Positions 35,615-48,800 of a stretch of DNA of 64,000 bases are shown here, one piece after another (position 1 is the first letter of the stretch; each line of letters opens with the position of its first letter). Source of the stretch: Apostichopus japonicus (lineage: Eukaryota; Echinodermata; Holothuroidea; Aspidochirotida; Stichopodidae); NCBI RefSeq assembly GCF_037975245.1, contig NC_092579.1:19492678-19556677 (forward strand), given 5' to 3'. Below the pieces are notes generated by a model. It was given only the letters and a program-made list of their open reading frames with translations, ran no database searches and was not told the origin of the DNA. A program made the translations under genes and the position numbers.

Positions 35615-35956
35615 GTAAGAATTATTATAGTTCACCTTTGTAAGTAGGTAGCTGAACTCCACTCACTCACTCGCTCACCCGCTCGACTGAACAAGACCCC
35701 AACTCAACTCAACCCTGTAGAACCTCGCTAATTGTTGATAAGTCAGGTAGTTACAGTGCATGTGCTCATGACCCTCCGACCAAGATTTATCCTGCTTTAA
35801 GTTACCTTGGCTTCAGTCTGGGGAAACTCAACATTATGTAGCGATATTTTTTTTCAGACCGGCAGTCACACAGCGGTCGTGCAGTCCTACAACTGCCCAG
35901 TATCAGCAAATGTAAATTTAATTATCACCAGCAAAATAAATTTTCACATGTGACAT

Positions 35957-36060
35957 ACTTACTTTGCTCCTCGCTGACCTGTCTCCTCACGACCTCAGTA
36001 CTCTTGTTCTACTGTGTCTAGAGTGAACAGGTAACCTTTTAACACTGTGAGCCCTCAATG
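35957..36060 (+). repeat. TACCTGTCTCC repeat, subfamily A, interrupted by a SINE
   Basis: CTTACTTTGCTCCTCGCTGACC, TTCTACTGTGTCTAGAGTGAA and GGTAACCTTTTAACACTGTG follow the A consensus up to the CCCTCAATGG step. There the element at 36061-36337 breaks in. A resumption (CCAAACCTTCACTCCAATGACC) follows at 36341, with ATGG present on both sides. Confidence 0.65.
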
Positions 36061-36337
36061 GCGCGGTGAGCATGGTGGACGATTGGCTCGACTCCTGCCT
36101 TGTTCGTTACGATGTGTCCTTGGGCAAGATCTCCATTGCCTCTTTCCACCCCGGGGTTAAATGGGTACCTGTGAGGTAACTTGTCATTGGGCGAAGTATT
36201 TAACTGCAGCCGCCTGGAGGGATTGTCTCTGGGACAGGTTATCATTGACCAGGGGTAACATATCGTCTGTAAAGCGCTTTGAGGCTTATTGCTGGTATAA
36301 AGCGCTATATAAAAGTGGAATATTATTATTATTATTA
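36061..36337 (+). mobile_element. SINE with TTA-repeat tail
   Basis: It begins GCGCGGTGAGCATGGTGGAC, carries TGTGTCCTTGGGCAAGATC and CCACCCCGGGGTTAAATGG, and ends with GTAAAGCGCTTTGAGGC, GTATAAAGCGCTATATAAAA and a (TTA)n tail. This ending is typical of SINE-like elements I know from marine invertebrate genomes. ATGG on both sides may be a short target duplication. It sits inside an older TACCTGTCTCC repeat, so it is the younger of the two. Confidence 0.72.
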
Positions 36338-37135
36338 TGGCCAAACCTTCACTCCAATGACCTCCCTTCTCTGAATGTTACATAATCAAATACTGGTTGT
36401 TAACATTAAATTGTCATTAAGTGCTGTATGGTCAGTACGTGTTATGACAGTAATGGGATCTTGATGACTATCGAAAACTGGTTCATATCAAGTCTAGTTG
36501 ACTTATAAATTATGCTCACAGATCTTCTTCAGTCAGGCAGTTTGAGAGTTTATGGAAGAAATTTAGAGAACTCACCATTGGATTTAATTAACTAGTTAGT
36601 GATTCTCAACATTTTGTTGTCTTAATTAATTGTTATAACGTCCACATACCGAGGTTAACAAACGCCCAAAAAAGCATATTGGGGGAACTTCAATTTTACA
36701 GTCATATTTGAAACCAAAAGGGTGTACTTGAGTTTTTAATTGGCTGTATGTTTCAATTTCAATTCCATATTTTTTCAACCATTGTAACAGATATAACAGT
36801 TAAAAACAAGACTATGCTAATGTGATATTAACTTTAAGCATATATGTGTGTAGAAATGGATGACTAATGATAATTAAAAAACAAATGGAAAAGGCATAAC
36901 AAGTCATTACAAAATGTGTTTATGAGTGCAATTTGAATAGTGTTAATACAATAATTATTGGCTCAATGTCGGCGGTTGAGTTATCAATCGTCTGGGATTT
37001 ACGCAGTGGGCATGTTCCCCGAGAATTAAATTATGAATCTTTGATGCTGCCTGGCAAATCAACCAATTAGTCTATTCCAAATGTACTAGATTTCAGTATA
37101 ATATTCCGTCATTCTGAATCAATCCTGTAATATAA

Positions 37136-37172
37136 TTAATAATTGATAATTGATTTTTGATAATTGATAATT
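37136..37172. repeat. TTGATAAT simple repeat
   Basis: Four partly overlapping TTGATAAT/AATTGAT units in 37 bp. Low-complexity intron sequence. Confidence 0.7.
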
Positions 37173-37246
37173 GGTCATCCAGATAAACTCCAATCTATAG
37201 ATATTATACCCCATCATACTAGCTCTTGGGAACTATTGTATATAAA

Positions 37247-37396
37247 TCACTCTTCCCTTACCTGTCTCCTGTACATATGCACTCCTTTCTACCTAGTTTA
37301 CAACAACTGATTAACAATTCCCCCCCCCCCCCACACTCTCCATTGACCTTTTCAGGTCATCTCCCTCTTCCCTCCCGATCTGCCATTCGGAAGGTT
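37247..37396 (+). repeat. TACCTGTCTCC repeat, subfamily B
   Basis: CCCTTACCTGTCTCCTGTAC, TATGCACTCCTTTCTACC, a 14-C run and an end at GATCTGCCATTCGGAAGG. The open frames downstream of it (to 37758) start in or near the repeat and show no recognisable domain. Confidence 0.65.
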
Positions 37397-40300
37397 ACGA
37401 TGCATTACTTGCGAAAATTTTTCCGTCTACTCGAACCTTTTATCTCAGACACTTTCCGTGAAGTACGAAGGACGAATTCGAAAGGCTACGCATTAACTAT
37501 CACTGTATCTTTCTATCGACACTGCAAACTATCGCTTGGAAACTTTGTTTTATCTTAACTATGGAGACAGCTAGCAAAACGAAGGCTTTATGGGAGGTTC
37601 AGGTTGATTCCAAAGTTATAGAGCTTTGTACGCCTCCTTCTTTGAAATGTCATTATCTACAGTACCTCGTCCTCTTGTTGTTCGTTTCAATTTGTGGCAG
37701 TATTTATCTATGGCTGTTTGTACAGCACATGGTGATGGGAGGTCACCCAGTTAGATGATATCATGCAGTGTTTACTCTGCTCCTCGGATCTCATTACTTT
37801 AAATGAATCTTTATTATACCTTCCAGCTTCAAACTCTTACCTCGATCCATCCAATTTCCATAAAAGCATCTAACTGCAGACTAGAGGCAGACTAGAGGCA
37901 GACATGGGCATCGTTACTCCCAAGGTGTCTCTTTTGTCCCTAGGGATTGTTATTCCTCGGCAATTAAAACACTGCCTACAATCGATGCCCTCTCGCTAAC
38001 CCCTGCCTCACATATGGGCCAACGGAAGAGGACGATGTTCACGGACGGTGAGACTCTCTCACCATCGTCGGCAGCTTTAATTGATCCTGAAGATCTTTTC
38101 TCAGTCTTGGTTACAGCTAGAAGTTTCAATGTTAAATGCCCATATAGTCCCCATGGCATTACACTTTTAGTATTCTTCCAAAGGGTCTCCTCCAGGGGCT
38201 CAAATGGTAGTTTCTTTGTGAATTCATATAGATGATAATTTGAAGGGAAGCACAGTATGTACAGTATATATCAAGCCTGAAAAAAGTGACCTGAAAATCT
38301 CCAGTGATGATTCCCAATAGAAGAAAGGAGAAGGCAATTTTGCAATTTGTTGCAACGTTTTGTGAAGTTTGGGCTATATATTCCATCATATCATTGATTA
38401 TGTGGTAATATATACTTTGATGTGTTATAGTTATAAAGTAGCAAAATTCCATTTTAGTTCATGTCAAATTTCCTACAACATTTTCCAAGCATAAGTCAAA
38501 CCAAATTATGGAATACTAGATCTTTTTGGTTTAAGAATGGAAGTTTGAAGGGAGAAGCTAACCCTTCCAGTCTTTTATGGTTCACACATGTTATAGAGAT
38601 GATCATTGCAAATAAATTTCCACTGCTCCCCCCCCTGCCCCCTCCCCATCAGCTAAGAACACAGTTGACTCAGTTTGGGAGATATCACACATATGTTTTG
38701 AGGTGTACATTCATATGCTTGACTGAAGTCTCAGGAAGTTTTACAGATGATTTCACTGTATTCACTACTTGGCTTTATTTTCGAGGAATAGTAGAGGAGA
38801 TAATTTACAACAGCATTAATGAAATTTGGTAAAATAACCTATAACATTGGCATTTATATCAGTGACAGTCCTGGGGACAATTGCCTTGGAGGTTTGATAT
38901 AGAAAAACATAGGGAGACTATAAAATGAATGAAACTTAAATGGAAGTTTCACTATCACATATATATCATATTGAACAAAATGGCAGCCCCTCGACATGAC
39001 ATATAATTAAAACCCTGAAATATCGCAAACAAATTAAGATCTGTGTTAGACGTTTGGTGCAGGTATGTCTATCATATTATAAGAGAAAATTGATTGTGGG
39101 GGAGGGGGGTGGGGGGTGTTTGGTCCTCCTTTAATGAGTCATAGCTTTCGTTTGATTCGTACAAAATTTGATATGAAAATGGTTGCTGCTCGATCCACAT
39201 TACTATAACATGTGTGTGTACCTGTTGCAGTGTGTAACTGTTTCCTGTTTCCCTAACAGTTATCTGACCCCCTCAGCTCAGCCCTGCATGTTAACCCTGT
39301 CTTCTTTTGTTCACCAGTTGACAATCATGGAAATATTATTGTATTCTCTTCTTAATAGCTGAATCGAATGTGCTTGATAATGGTACTTTAAACATGATAC
39401 TTTACTTGTTGTCTAGTACCATCAAAGGACATAACACTAGTTGATCAGAGGATGGTAGCTAAACTCCATGTTATTCCATCGTTATTACTTGTACTGCGGT
39501 CCTAGCGTGGCATGCTTTCCTTCAATTTCGCAAACCAGCGTACATAATCTGTCGAGGTTTTTTCTTTACATGTGTAAAGCATTTGTTAGCATCTTAATAG
39601 CCAATATAAGAGCGTGTGTTCAGATGCATCTTTTAAAGGCATGCAAATAATGCAAGATCTGTAAGCCAGGAATGACGTCCGAACCCAGTTAATCCTTGTC
39701 AGACGTTGAGCTTAATTCTTCGAGGAGCTTAAATTCCACTTTTGTGACATCACTCACTCAAGTTGTTCCTCTGACTTTCTCCATGTGTCAGCGAAATGAC
39801 CCTCCTCGGTTGGAATTACCTCTAAAACAAATCAGTGAATGATGCTAGTTAAAATTCTTGGATGTATCATGTTTGTATGGCAGTGTCAGACATTTGGTCA
39901 GTTACGAATATGGATTTTGAAATGATGGGATATTTCTTGGGATTTGTAATCGGGAATGAGTTTATGTAAACCAAATCCTTTTAGCCCGATCGACCATATC
40001 CCTGCAGTATTCTCATGAAGAAATGTAGTCCTTGGAAGTGCCGTACATAATTACAATAACTGTGAGATGAAATTTGATCCTCCAAGTAGCTCATATATTG
40101 TTCAGTGTACACAGAGATAAATAAAATACTGAATTTATTGGCTTTATTTGTAAGGTATATATTTACCTTTTACTGCTACAGTATCGGAACTGTCTGCAAT
40201 CAACATGTATGCAGCATTCCTGATCATATACTGTGTCCAACCCAGAATAGTTGGTAACAGTGCACCCCTTAATGACCCTCTCCTCCCATCCCCCCTGGTC

Positions 40301-43300
40301 ACATTATACCACATCAACAAAAACCTAATTGTTTTCTATTTTGAAAACACAATTTTGCTTTGTAAAATGTTTTGCGTGCATGGTTATTTTCTTTATTTTC
40401 TATTGGTCAAATATATACATCCTTATATCTTCAAAAGTGAACACAGATTGAAAACTGCAGTACATGAATACTGATCATCCTATTTGGAAAAACCAGTAAA
40501 GATAATGATGAACGGGGAGGGGGAGGGGGAGGGGGAAAGAGGGGTATTAAGGAATATGTCGCAGAGAAGATTAATTGAAGAAATGAATTCTTTTTCTGTA
40601 TTCTTTGTGTGATAAAAATGTGGCAACTACTTTAAATCTTTGGTATATATACAATCTATGTTATGTATGATCTATAAGGAGGCCTGCTGTACTTAAGTAT
40701 AGCCTGCTATATGTGGGAAAGTGAAACTTTGTGGTTTGCTTGTCGTGCAAAAACAAAATCCATTTCTGGGATGTTATCAGTAAAGCTAATACAGTATTAG
40801 TTACCGGCACAAAAAATGAAAGTGGTGAATATTCATAAAACAATTTGAAGACTTACCCACACATAGAGACTTGAAATTTATAGCTCAGGCCATTATTAAT
40901 AAAAATGAACTTAAATCTAGGATATGAAAAAGCCAGTGGTGTGACCTTGGAATTATTGAAGCCAACTACCATGTAGGAGAGAGGTTGGGGGGGGGGGTTG
41001 GGTGGGGTGAGGAGAGTGGGGTTATCTCCCAGATATATTAAACTTTAGATGTGAGATAATGTATTCTGAGCCATAATTAGGCAAACAACAGATCCACAGT
41101 TGAAATCCATGATGATGCATACACAGTATACAACTAATACAGACCAGAATGTTTGGAAAAATTGTTATAACAAAAAAAGGGCTTTGACGTGCCTTTTACG
41201 GTTCAAGATACTGAACTTTTTGTTTGTTTAATTTGTACAATTTAGATCATGCTTCTCTTGCCTCTCGCTTTCTACTTAACGTAGGATTTTTCCCTTTTTA
41301 TCCTTTCTTTTCATTTCGCTTTCTGCTCGAAACATTTTAATATTCTACACCTCAGCGCTCATAACAGATGTACGCTGCAGTTTATCAGAGACAACGGCGA
41401 AGGACTCTGCGTGTGCGTTACCTAACAAACTAATATATTTACACAGCCTCGTGTCTAGTCGTCCGTGCGAAATCAGGGACGAAGCTCTCGTATCAGTCGT
41501 GCCGGTCTCTCCATCTCAGGCTCCTCTTATTATTCATAGGCAGCAGGAAACTTCGTGCTCGAGATGGAAAGTAGCGGAATCATCTTTTCTCGTCACGTCA
41601 GAGAAGAGCGATCTTCCTCGTGCCGTTTTTGGGCAAAATATTTTCACCTCGATAAAAAAGAGGAGAAAAAAAGTTTCCCAGACAACAGATTACCTTAGAG
41701 AATTTCAAAAACAGACATTACAAATTGGATTAGTTGTCTTACTATACCATAAGGGAGAATGCATGAAGACAAAACAATTTTTTTTGGTAAAGAAATAAGC
41801 TTGTTATAGAGGTTAAATTTCTCCCTCATAGGAGGAAATACATCAACAATCTGTCACATTTAATGTTTTACATGTTAAACCTTTCAGCTGGTTCCATTTA
41901 ATCGTAAAAGTACATAGGAGTCGAAGAGAAAACCTTGTCAGAAACACCCCAGAACGGAGCCAAGAGATCTCAACATGTGTTCTCAATATAGAATTTTTTC
42001 GTCTGTATGGTAAACTACCGAGTTGTCCAAAGCCTGCCTCGTATCGCTTTAAAATACCAGAATTGTGACTGATATTACGAACCCAGTTTGCAATAACCAT
42101 ATGTACCGTACAGCATGTGTTTGAATACTTTTGCATTACTATGTATAGGCCTAGGATATGGTATGTAACTAATACCACACTTACGGTACACTGGCAGTCG
42201 TGTAGAAGGCATTCTAGTACGATTATATATTTGTTTGGAGGCAGTGGATTTCCTGCTAAGGACAGAAATTTCCTGCGAGGAGTAGTGTTAGTTCTGATAT
42301 ACTGTATGGAAAGATATATATATGTCCAGCCATGGATTTCATGATATGGCCAAATGATTATAGATGCCATGTATATCACCTTAAAATCACAAATTTTGAT
42401 TCAACAGGTGGAAGCATAGAGCATACTGTATATAAATGACTATGAAGATTGTATGCTTACTGTAGAACAACAAAATGTATTGTACAAAATTGGTCATTGA
42501 GGGATTTCTGGAAATAGTATATAAATAACTTAGGAGTTTTTTGGAGTTGATCAGGCTTGTGGAAAGGTACAGGTCAGAATGATACACTTTAGACAGGACT
42601 GATAGAAAGAGGGTCAAGAGGTGAACTTTAAATGATGCAGATTTAGGTAGGCATTTTCTAAGATGGGAATGTGTAGTAATAATAATAATATACAGGGTCA
42701 AGAGGTAAGTGTAGACTTTTGCTACAAAGACACCGTCATGTTTTAGAGCAGTGGTCCACAAACTTGAGGCCATGGACAAAAATTCAAGCAGTTCTCATGA
42801 GGACTGAGCCACGACCTACGATCCAGCATAACCCTCAGAGCAGATGCTAACTTCAAGCTAAGTACCTCTGCAAGCTCTGTAAACTATAGATAACGTTTTT
42901 TGACGCCTGGAAATATCTCTCCACCCACTGACAATGTTTTTGTGATTTGGTATACGTGCATGGCGTCGAAATTGGCCAACCTCAATGAAGCTTCTCTTTA
43001 AATATTAAATAACTAACTTGTAAGACTGTTACTAATTTCTTTTCGTGTTCATTTCCATGTTGTTTTATTAATGGACTATAAAGGATGAATATGTATGCAC
43101 AGAGCTGCTTGTTGATCGAGACATCATATTGCTCGAATACATGCGTAGTCATGTCGGATTTAAGGATTTATAAGATCAATACATAAGATACGGCATCCCA
43201 TATAGTGAGTGTTTTTTATTATGAATTATTAACCATAAATTAATCATCCTTGCCAGGTAGGTATTAAATGATCTTGAACACTGACAAAATTGTAGATCTC

Positions 43301-45106
43301 GATTTAATAGCTACCCATTTAAAAGGTAACCAGAAAATATATCCCAGATATGCTAGAAAGTTAAGTAATGGCCGCTTATAAACCCTGAACCTCAAACATT
43401 TTTATTGACATGCACCCTCAGAGAATTTCCTCCTCGTTGATCGAGCCATGTAATCATCTAATTGAGCCCTCCTCTGTAAGCTTCATCGGGAATAATTTTG
43501 GGAGCTAGAAGAAAAACAGTGTGGTGAAGTCGCAGAACCGGGCGAGAGGGAGAAGGGGTTTGGTAGAGGGTTGGTGGTGACTTGGTTCTCCGTAGGTCAT
43601 CATATGGCTATCTCGGCATGGTTACACATGATCTGGAAAGTGGGAAAATGTAAGGATAACATTCTAAGGGAAAGTGAAACCCCTCTTTTCTGGCTCGAGA
43701 TAGTCCTTGACTTTTGAATTGCTGTCTGGGAAAGTGAGGAAAATCAATTATTCGAACACTTCCTATTTTCACGACTGTGTTTAACAGGTTTCTTTTTCGG
43801 CAAGAAGAACAAGTTTTTCCCCCGGAGTGTTCAGTGCTACATGCAAAATCTCTAGTGATTTGTGGTAATTTTCCGTTAAATTCGGAATTGTCTTAGTGTG
43901 TGGGCTTCAAAAGATAAAGCTTTAAACCAACTCTTTGGTCTTGCAAAAGTCTGGAATTTGATATTTGAAAAACAGTGGAAGCCATGTCTAGGGTTCATTG
44001 TATAAGATATTGTATTGCCATACATGTGGCTATTATCATGAAAAGGCATTAAATTTGCAAAGCAATTTAAAATTAGTTTCCATGTGGATTCCCTCTAAAT
44101 TATTTGCTTGGGATTGATGGTACATTTTATTGTCTTCTCCTATTACATACTCATGGGATGAGGGTATGTTTGTTTTGTCTGAAATATCTCAAGGACATTT
44201 GTGATATTCTTTAGCATTAGCAAGACTGTTTTGATAAAATATTTGAAAACTTTCAAACTTTTTTTTTCCATTTATGCTTCCTTGCATAAGGCATAAAAGG
44301 AAATGTTATGGGCCTGGCATATTAGTATGTGTGTGTGTGTGTGTGTATGTGTATGTCATGCCTTGGTTTGTAGAGATGATAACTAAAGAACAGCTTGATG
44401 CTTTAAAAGAATATTCCGGTGGCTATAAAGTTGATAAAGTTAAAGATATAGTTAAAGTGGCTATAAAGTTGATTGCTGAATAAAAATGCTGAAAATGTTC
44501 TGAATCTAACTGTGAAAACCACACCCTCATAGCATTTTGTATCGTGAAGATATAATTTTTTTTAAATTTAGTGATATTTTGTAAAATGCATCTGGCAAGA
44601 GCAGAATGGATGATGTCATCATGAGACTTCAGCTGAAAATGTCTTAAGTTTTTCTGTATAACATTTCAATGATTTATTCAAAAACAAGAAGAATATTTCT
44701 ACAAAAAGATGCATTTTGATGAAATTCTAAGTACAGAGAACTTTAACAACTATGCAAACATGATGAATCAGGTTTCTAGGATAAAATCAACCAGAAGATT
44801 ATAATAGCCTAAGTAAAGCTTCCAAAGAGCATTTGCCAAGATGACATCACAGACCCCCTGCTGTGATCCAACTTCCTGGAGTAGTTGAGAGTTTAGCCAG
44901 TCAAAAATGGTCACATTTCAATCAAACATATCTCAAGTTAGGGGCATGATATTGAAGATGGGGTTTTCAAGTAGCAGTGTAGAATATTTTTCTCTTCAAT
45001 AGAAGTTTCACATTGTGTGTCACCAGAATACCGTTTTAAATAATTCATACTCAGAGTCTTTGGGTCCGTTTTAGCAGTATAAAGAACCTGCTTATGTCTA
45101 TCATAG
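37397..45106. other. Intron 2, 37.4-45.1 kb
   Basis: This is a long repeat-poor stretch. A CpG-denser segment lies at 41340-41680, with an open frame of about 115 codons. G-rich runs occur near 39100, 40520 and 40990. CAGTGG-type beginnings near 40935 and 42748 recall hAT-like MITEs, but matching ends were not found. A TG microsatellite lies at 44329-44352. The 178-codon minus-strand open frame at 41843-42379 matches nothing I recognise. Confidence 0.4.
40511..40545 (+). repeat. GGGGGA array, potential G-quadruplex
   Basis: Consecutive GGGGAGGGGGAGGGGGAGGGGG units give at least four runs of four or more G with one-base loops. That is the strongest G-quadruplex motif in the window, on the PKC-sense strand of intron 2. 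Confidence 0.8.
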
Positions 45107-45139
45107 TGGTCAAAGGTCATCTGAGGTCACTCAAGGTCA
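45107..45139 (+). promoter_or_regulatory. Cluster of four AGGTCA-type half-sites (DR1, DR4, DR4)
   Basis: TGGTCA (45107), AGGTCA (45114), AGGTCA (45124) and AGGTCA (45134) are all direct repeats, with spacers of 1, 4 and 4 bases. AGGTCA direct repeats are the recognition pattern of nuclear receptors: DR1 for RXR/HNF4 types, DR4 for LXR/TR types. A further GGGTCA-A-AGGTCA lies at about 49684-49696. A similar text in both places suggests that the sites may have arrived with a repeat family. Binding is not shown. Confidence 0.5.
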
Positions 45140-45571
45140 AACTTCATAAAACATGGTAACAAAATAAGCCCTGGATTCATGAACTTTACAGTAAAGTATG
45201 TTGTAGCTTGATCCACCTTAAGTAGTAAAGCAAATTTTCATCTATTCGTGGAGATTTATAGGTCAGTTGGGGTCGCCAGAGGTCCAAAATCTCTGATAAT
45301 TCTTTAAAAGTTTACAAATCTCAGACAAACCTTGAGCTGTATCCTTTGAATGGAATCTTAACTACATTCTCTGATCGGGTTAAATTCTTTCCAGTTGTAG
45401 GCAGTCTTACCTGAATGGGAAATCCCCATCTACTCGGTATATATGCCTTTACTCTTTAGCCTATTGCAGATACAGTCCTCCAACAAATAACTTAGGATAA
45501 ATTGCCCCTTCTGTTACCACCATTTTATAGAGTCTTGAAAATCAGTTAAATTTTTAATACACTTTTCTTGC

Positions 45572-45876
45572 CAGTGGCATACTAAGCTCAGGGGGGTAGG
45601 GTTGGGATGGGGCCGGTCCACCTCAGGCACCATGCCACAGTCACCAAATAATATAAGAGATAAAAACATAAACAAATAAGTAAATAAAAAATGAGAATTC
45701 CTAAACATTAGTCAGTTCAAAGATTTTGCATCATTTAAGCTACCTGTCATAAACAAACAAGGGGAAGGAGACAGACCCCCCCCACCCTTATGCCCTCTAG
45801 GAAGCATCACCTGCACGGAGTGACAAAGTGAAGGATCCCGTCCCAGGTGCCAACTATTCTAGGTACGCCACAGCTG
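45572..45876. mobile_element. hAT-like MITE, second example
   Basis: It begins CAGTGGCATACTAAG and ends CTAGGTACGCCACAGCTG, an imperfect inverted repeat. It is flanked by TTTCTTGC on the left and TCTCTTGC on the right (seven of eight). The interior has C- and G-rich runs and no coding capacity. The right end carries a 3-base insertion relative to the left. Confidence 0.62.
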
Positions 45877-48800
45877 TCTCTTGCATATATATATACTGTA
45901 TCAGATCTCTCTTGTTGTAAATTTGTTGTTCACTTTTTGTGCATTAATAAGTGTAATTAGTTTGGCTCCTACAGCTATTAACATCGTCTGGTTTTACATA
46001 AAAGAAAAAAACCTACAGGAGGATATTTATATTTAATATATGTAAAACAGCATTCCACTTGCACATATATGAATATAGTAGATTCCTACTGTTGAATGCC
46101 AAGTCGTATTTTTCGACTAAAATTTTAATAATTATAAATACAGCACAGAAGCAACCCGATACGACTGCGTGTCTGACTCAAGAACAAGAACTCTGAAACA
46201 AGCAGCTAAATTTTATTCAGAATCCAGATAATTACCCGATCCGGCTTTAAAAAGCGCCTAGCTTGTTCAATTTGTATGTAGATTTTTACTAATGAATACT
46301 AATATACAGAACATTAAGTCTCTCTATCTCTCTCTCCTTCTTTCGGAAAGCATCTTACGAGTCCCGTGAATAAAACGATACACGTACGCAACCTTCCCCC
46401 GGCGAGAATGACAAAACCGATTCTTCGCTGGATTTTGTCGGCTCTGTGTTTTTTCCAATATTTTTTTCTTCTCTCCACGCTTCTACGGAGATTCCTAATC
46501 ACACTTTATTGCTACCCTGTCACATCGTTTCTCTAAACGTATAATTCACTCGTAGAAATGGAATGAATATGTCCCTGTGATGTTTATTGTGTATCATGAG
46601 GCGATACCCAGGACTGTGAGAATTTTACTGCATTTCTGTGTTTGTTAATGCTAACCACAATCTTAATTCCAAGATCTTAACCATTCTCAGACTCGTCCAA
46701 ACTAATTTACTCTGCCAGGTTTTGTGTTAGAAACCTCAGTGTTGTTGTCGTAGATCGAGTTAAACCTCTAGTCCCTTAATTACAGTAAAACGGTGTAAGG
46801 ATCGGCCTCCCGAATTTACGCCAGAAATATATCAACTGCAGATATCTGGAAATAATCAAGAATTTGCCGAATCACATTACAGGTATATATGTGAGAATTA
46901 GAGTTTTACTTGTATTATAATCTGAGATGTTAAAGTTCTATCAAGATGGTTGCCTCCTTGATTGATTGAGCCTGCACATGTTGCTAAAGACGAGCAAACT
47001 AAACATCGTACCAGTACTATGTCGAACTCGCTGAACAAGCAAACATCTCGAACCCTTCAGCTGCCACAGGCGAGTGAGGGGAATGGGTTGAAGGGTGCCA
47101 AATGGGTGGTAATTATCCATAAGGTTTTAGGAAATTAAGAAGAAAAAGAGGGCACCTCATGGGGAACAAATTCACAAGTCAAAGAAAAAAAGGAAGACTG
47201 GTTTGTTTATGGGCTATTGAGGGCTGTAGAGATACTGTACGTACTTGTGTTCCTGCCGTCCACCTATCCAGGTACTTCACATTATCCATGGTAACAGGTC
47301 ATTAACATAAATATGTGTCTTCAATTGTCACAGATTATTGAATGGCATGCTGTATTAATTGATTTGACATTTCATATGTCATAGTTCAAAAAGAAAGAGC
47401 AATTTTAGTGCTGGTAATGCTTCTCCAGCAGGAATGCTCCTTAAAAGCCAAAGTGACGATGTCTTTGGCCTCCTGAGCACCTCAGGCCTAAATGTAAGTG
47501 TTAAATTCATTCTGTTAAAAAGTATGGTAAACTCAATGAAAGCATGTTTTCTCAAAACTTAACATGAACAACAGGAGCACTGATGGGTGATATTCAGTAC
47601 CATTTGTCCTTGACAAACTTGAAATACATCAAAAACATGTTATATGAGGCCTTAAAAGTCCTCTTGAGTTTTGTATTGCCTCTTAGGAACTCACCGAATA
47701 TTCCGTGTGTTAGACTGATTAGTCCAGCCACTTTCATTGGTGAGCCTCAGAGGGACATTTCTGAAAACTTAAAAACCATACTATAACACCTGGACTGATA
47801 GCATAATTGATTGTTATATTAATCTTTAACATATCCATATATTAATATTGTGCCTAAAGTAGTCCTTTAACAGCTAGAACCTAGGGAACTGGAAAACTAT
47901 TTATTTAGTCTTATGACATAACAGATGTTTTTGAATTATCATTTTGTGCCCAACCAAATGTTTCTTTGAGATGTATCTTTTTTGTATCTATTGGCTATCA
48001 ATCTCCTACCTGGAAATGGCGATCGATATGTAACATGAGACAGATGTATGGAAAGTTTTACATGGAGTGATGTTTGTTCAACCAGAATATTCAATTTTCC
48101 TTCAATTAAATTCAACTAGTTGTAGTGTACTATAAAATAAGGCGGAAACAGTGGGGGGGGGGGGATATGGAGGGGAATGGGTAACTAATATTTTTCATTC
48201 TTCATGGCTGCCATTGTCATCCAAAGTATGTGACATGAGAATTAATATGCAGAATGAATTTGAATCCATTCGGATAATCTGTAACTTTAAAAATTTGTCT
48301 GCTGTTGAATTAATTGGGAAACATAGATGTAATAGTGTCTGTTTCAATCTTTCATGTTAGTTCCTTTCTGTAGTTAGCACTGATAACTTCTAGCAAAGAT
48401 TTAATTAGGTACGATTTGAACATCCGGATTTACACTGCTCCCAGGTAAATTTATGCTCGTATGATCCACGTCCCACTAGAAAAATTAAAGAGAATGCATA
48501 ATTTTCCATCGTGCGCCATCTTTTGAAAAAAAAAAAAAAAAAAAAAACAAATTAATTATGATTAGATGTCAAGACTTTCTATGCTCCTCTCTTTAACACT
48601 TAATTGTCTCCAACACATTGCAAGATTTCCCCCTTATATATATGTCACCTTAGGCAAACTTTCAAGCATTTTATTGACTTCATGGTTCACACTCGACCCA
48701 CTTCCGACGCGTCTCGATCCTAGTTGCTCTTCCCTCAGGATAACCATGCAACATTTTGTGAAGTTTTTATCAAACTGTTGATACGGAACTATCTGTGTCC

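Noticed and set aside
37226-37758. Two consecutive open frames, the second with a hydrophobic segment
   Set aside because: The first begins in a TACCTGTCTCC repeat; neither has a recognisable family, and adjacency is coincidental.
41843-42379. Longest open frame in the window, 178 codons on the minus strand
   Set aside because: Composition is generic, no domain is recognisable, and it lies within a PKC intron without credible splice context. A frame of this length is expected by chance in 64 kb.
42748-42850. CAGTGGTCCACAAACTTGAGG, like the start of a hAT-family element
   Set aside because: No matching inverted end or 8-bp duplication was found downstream.
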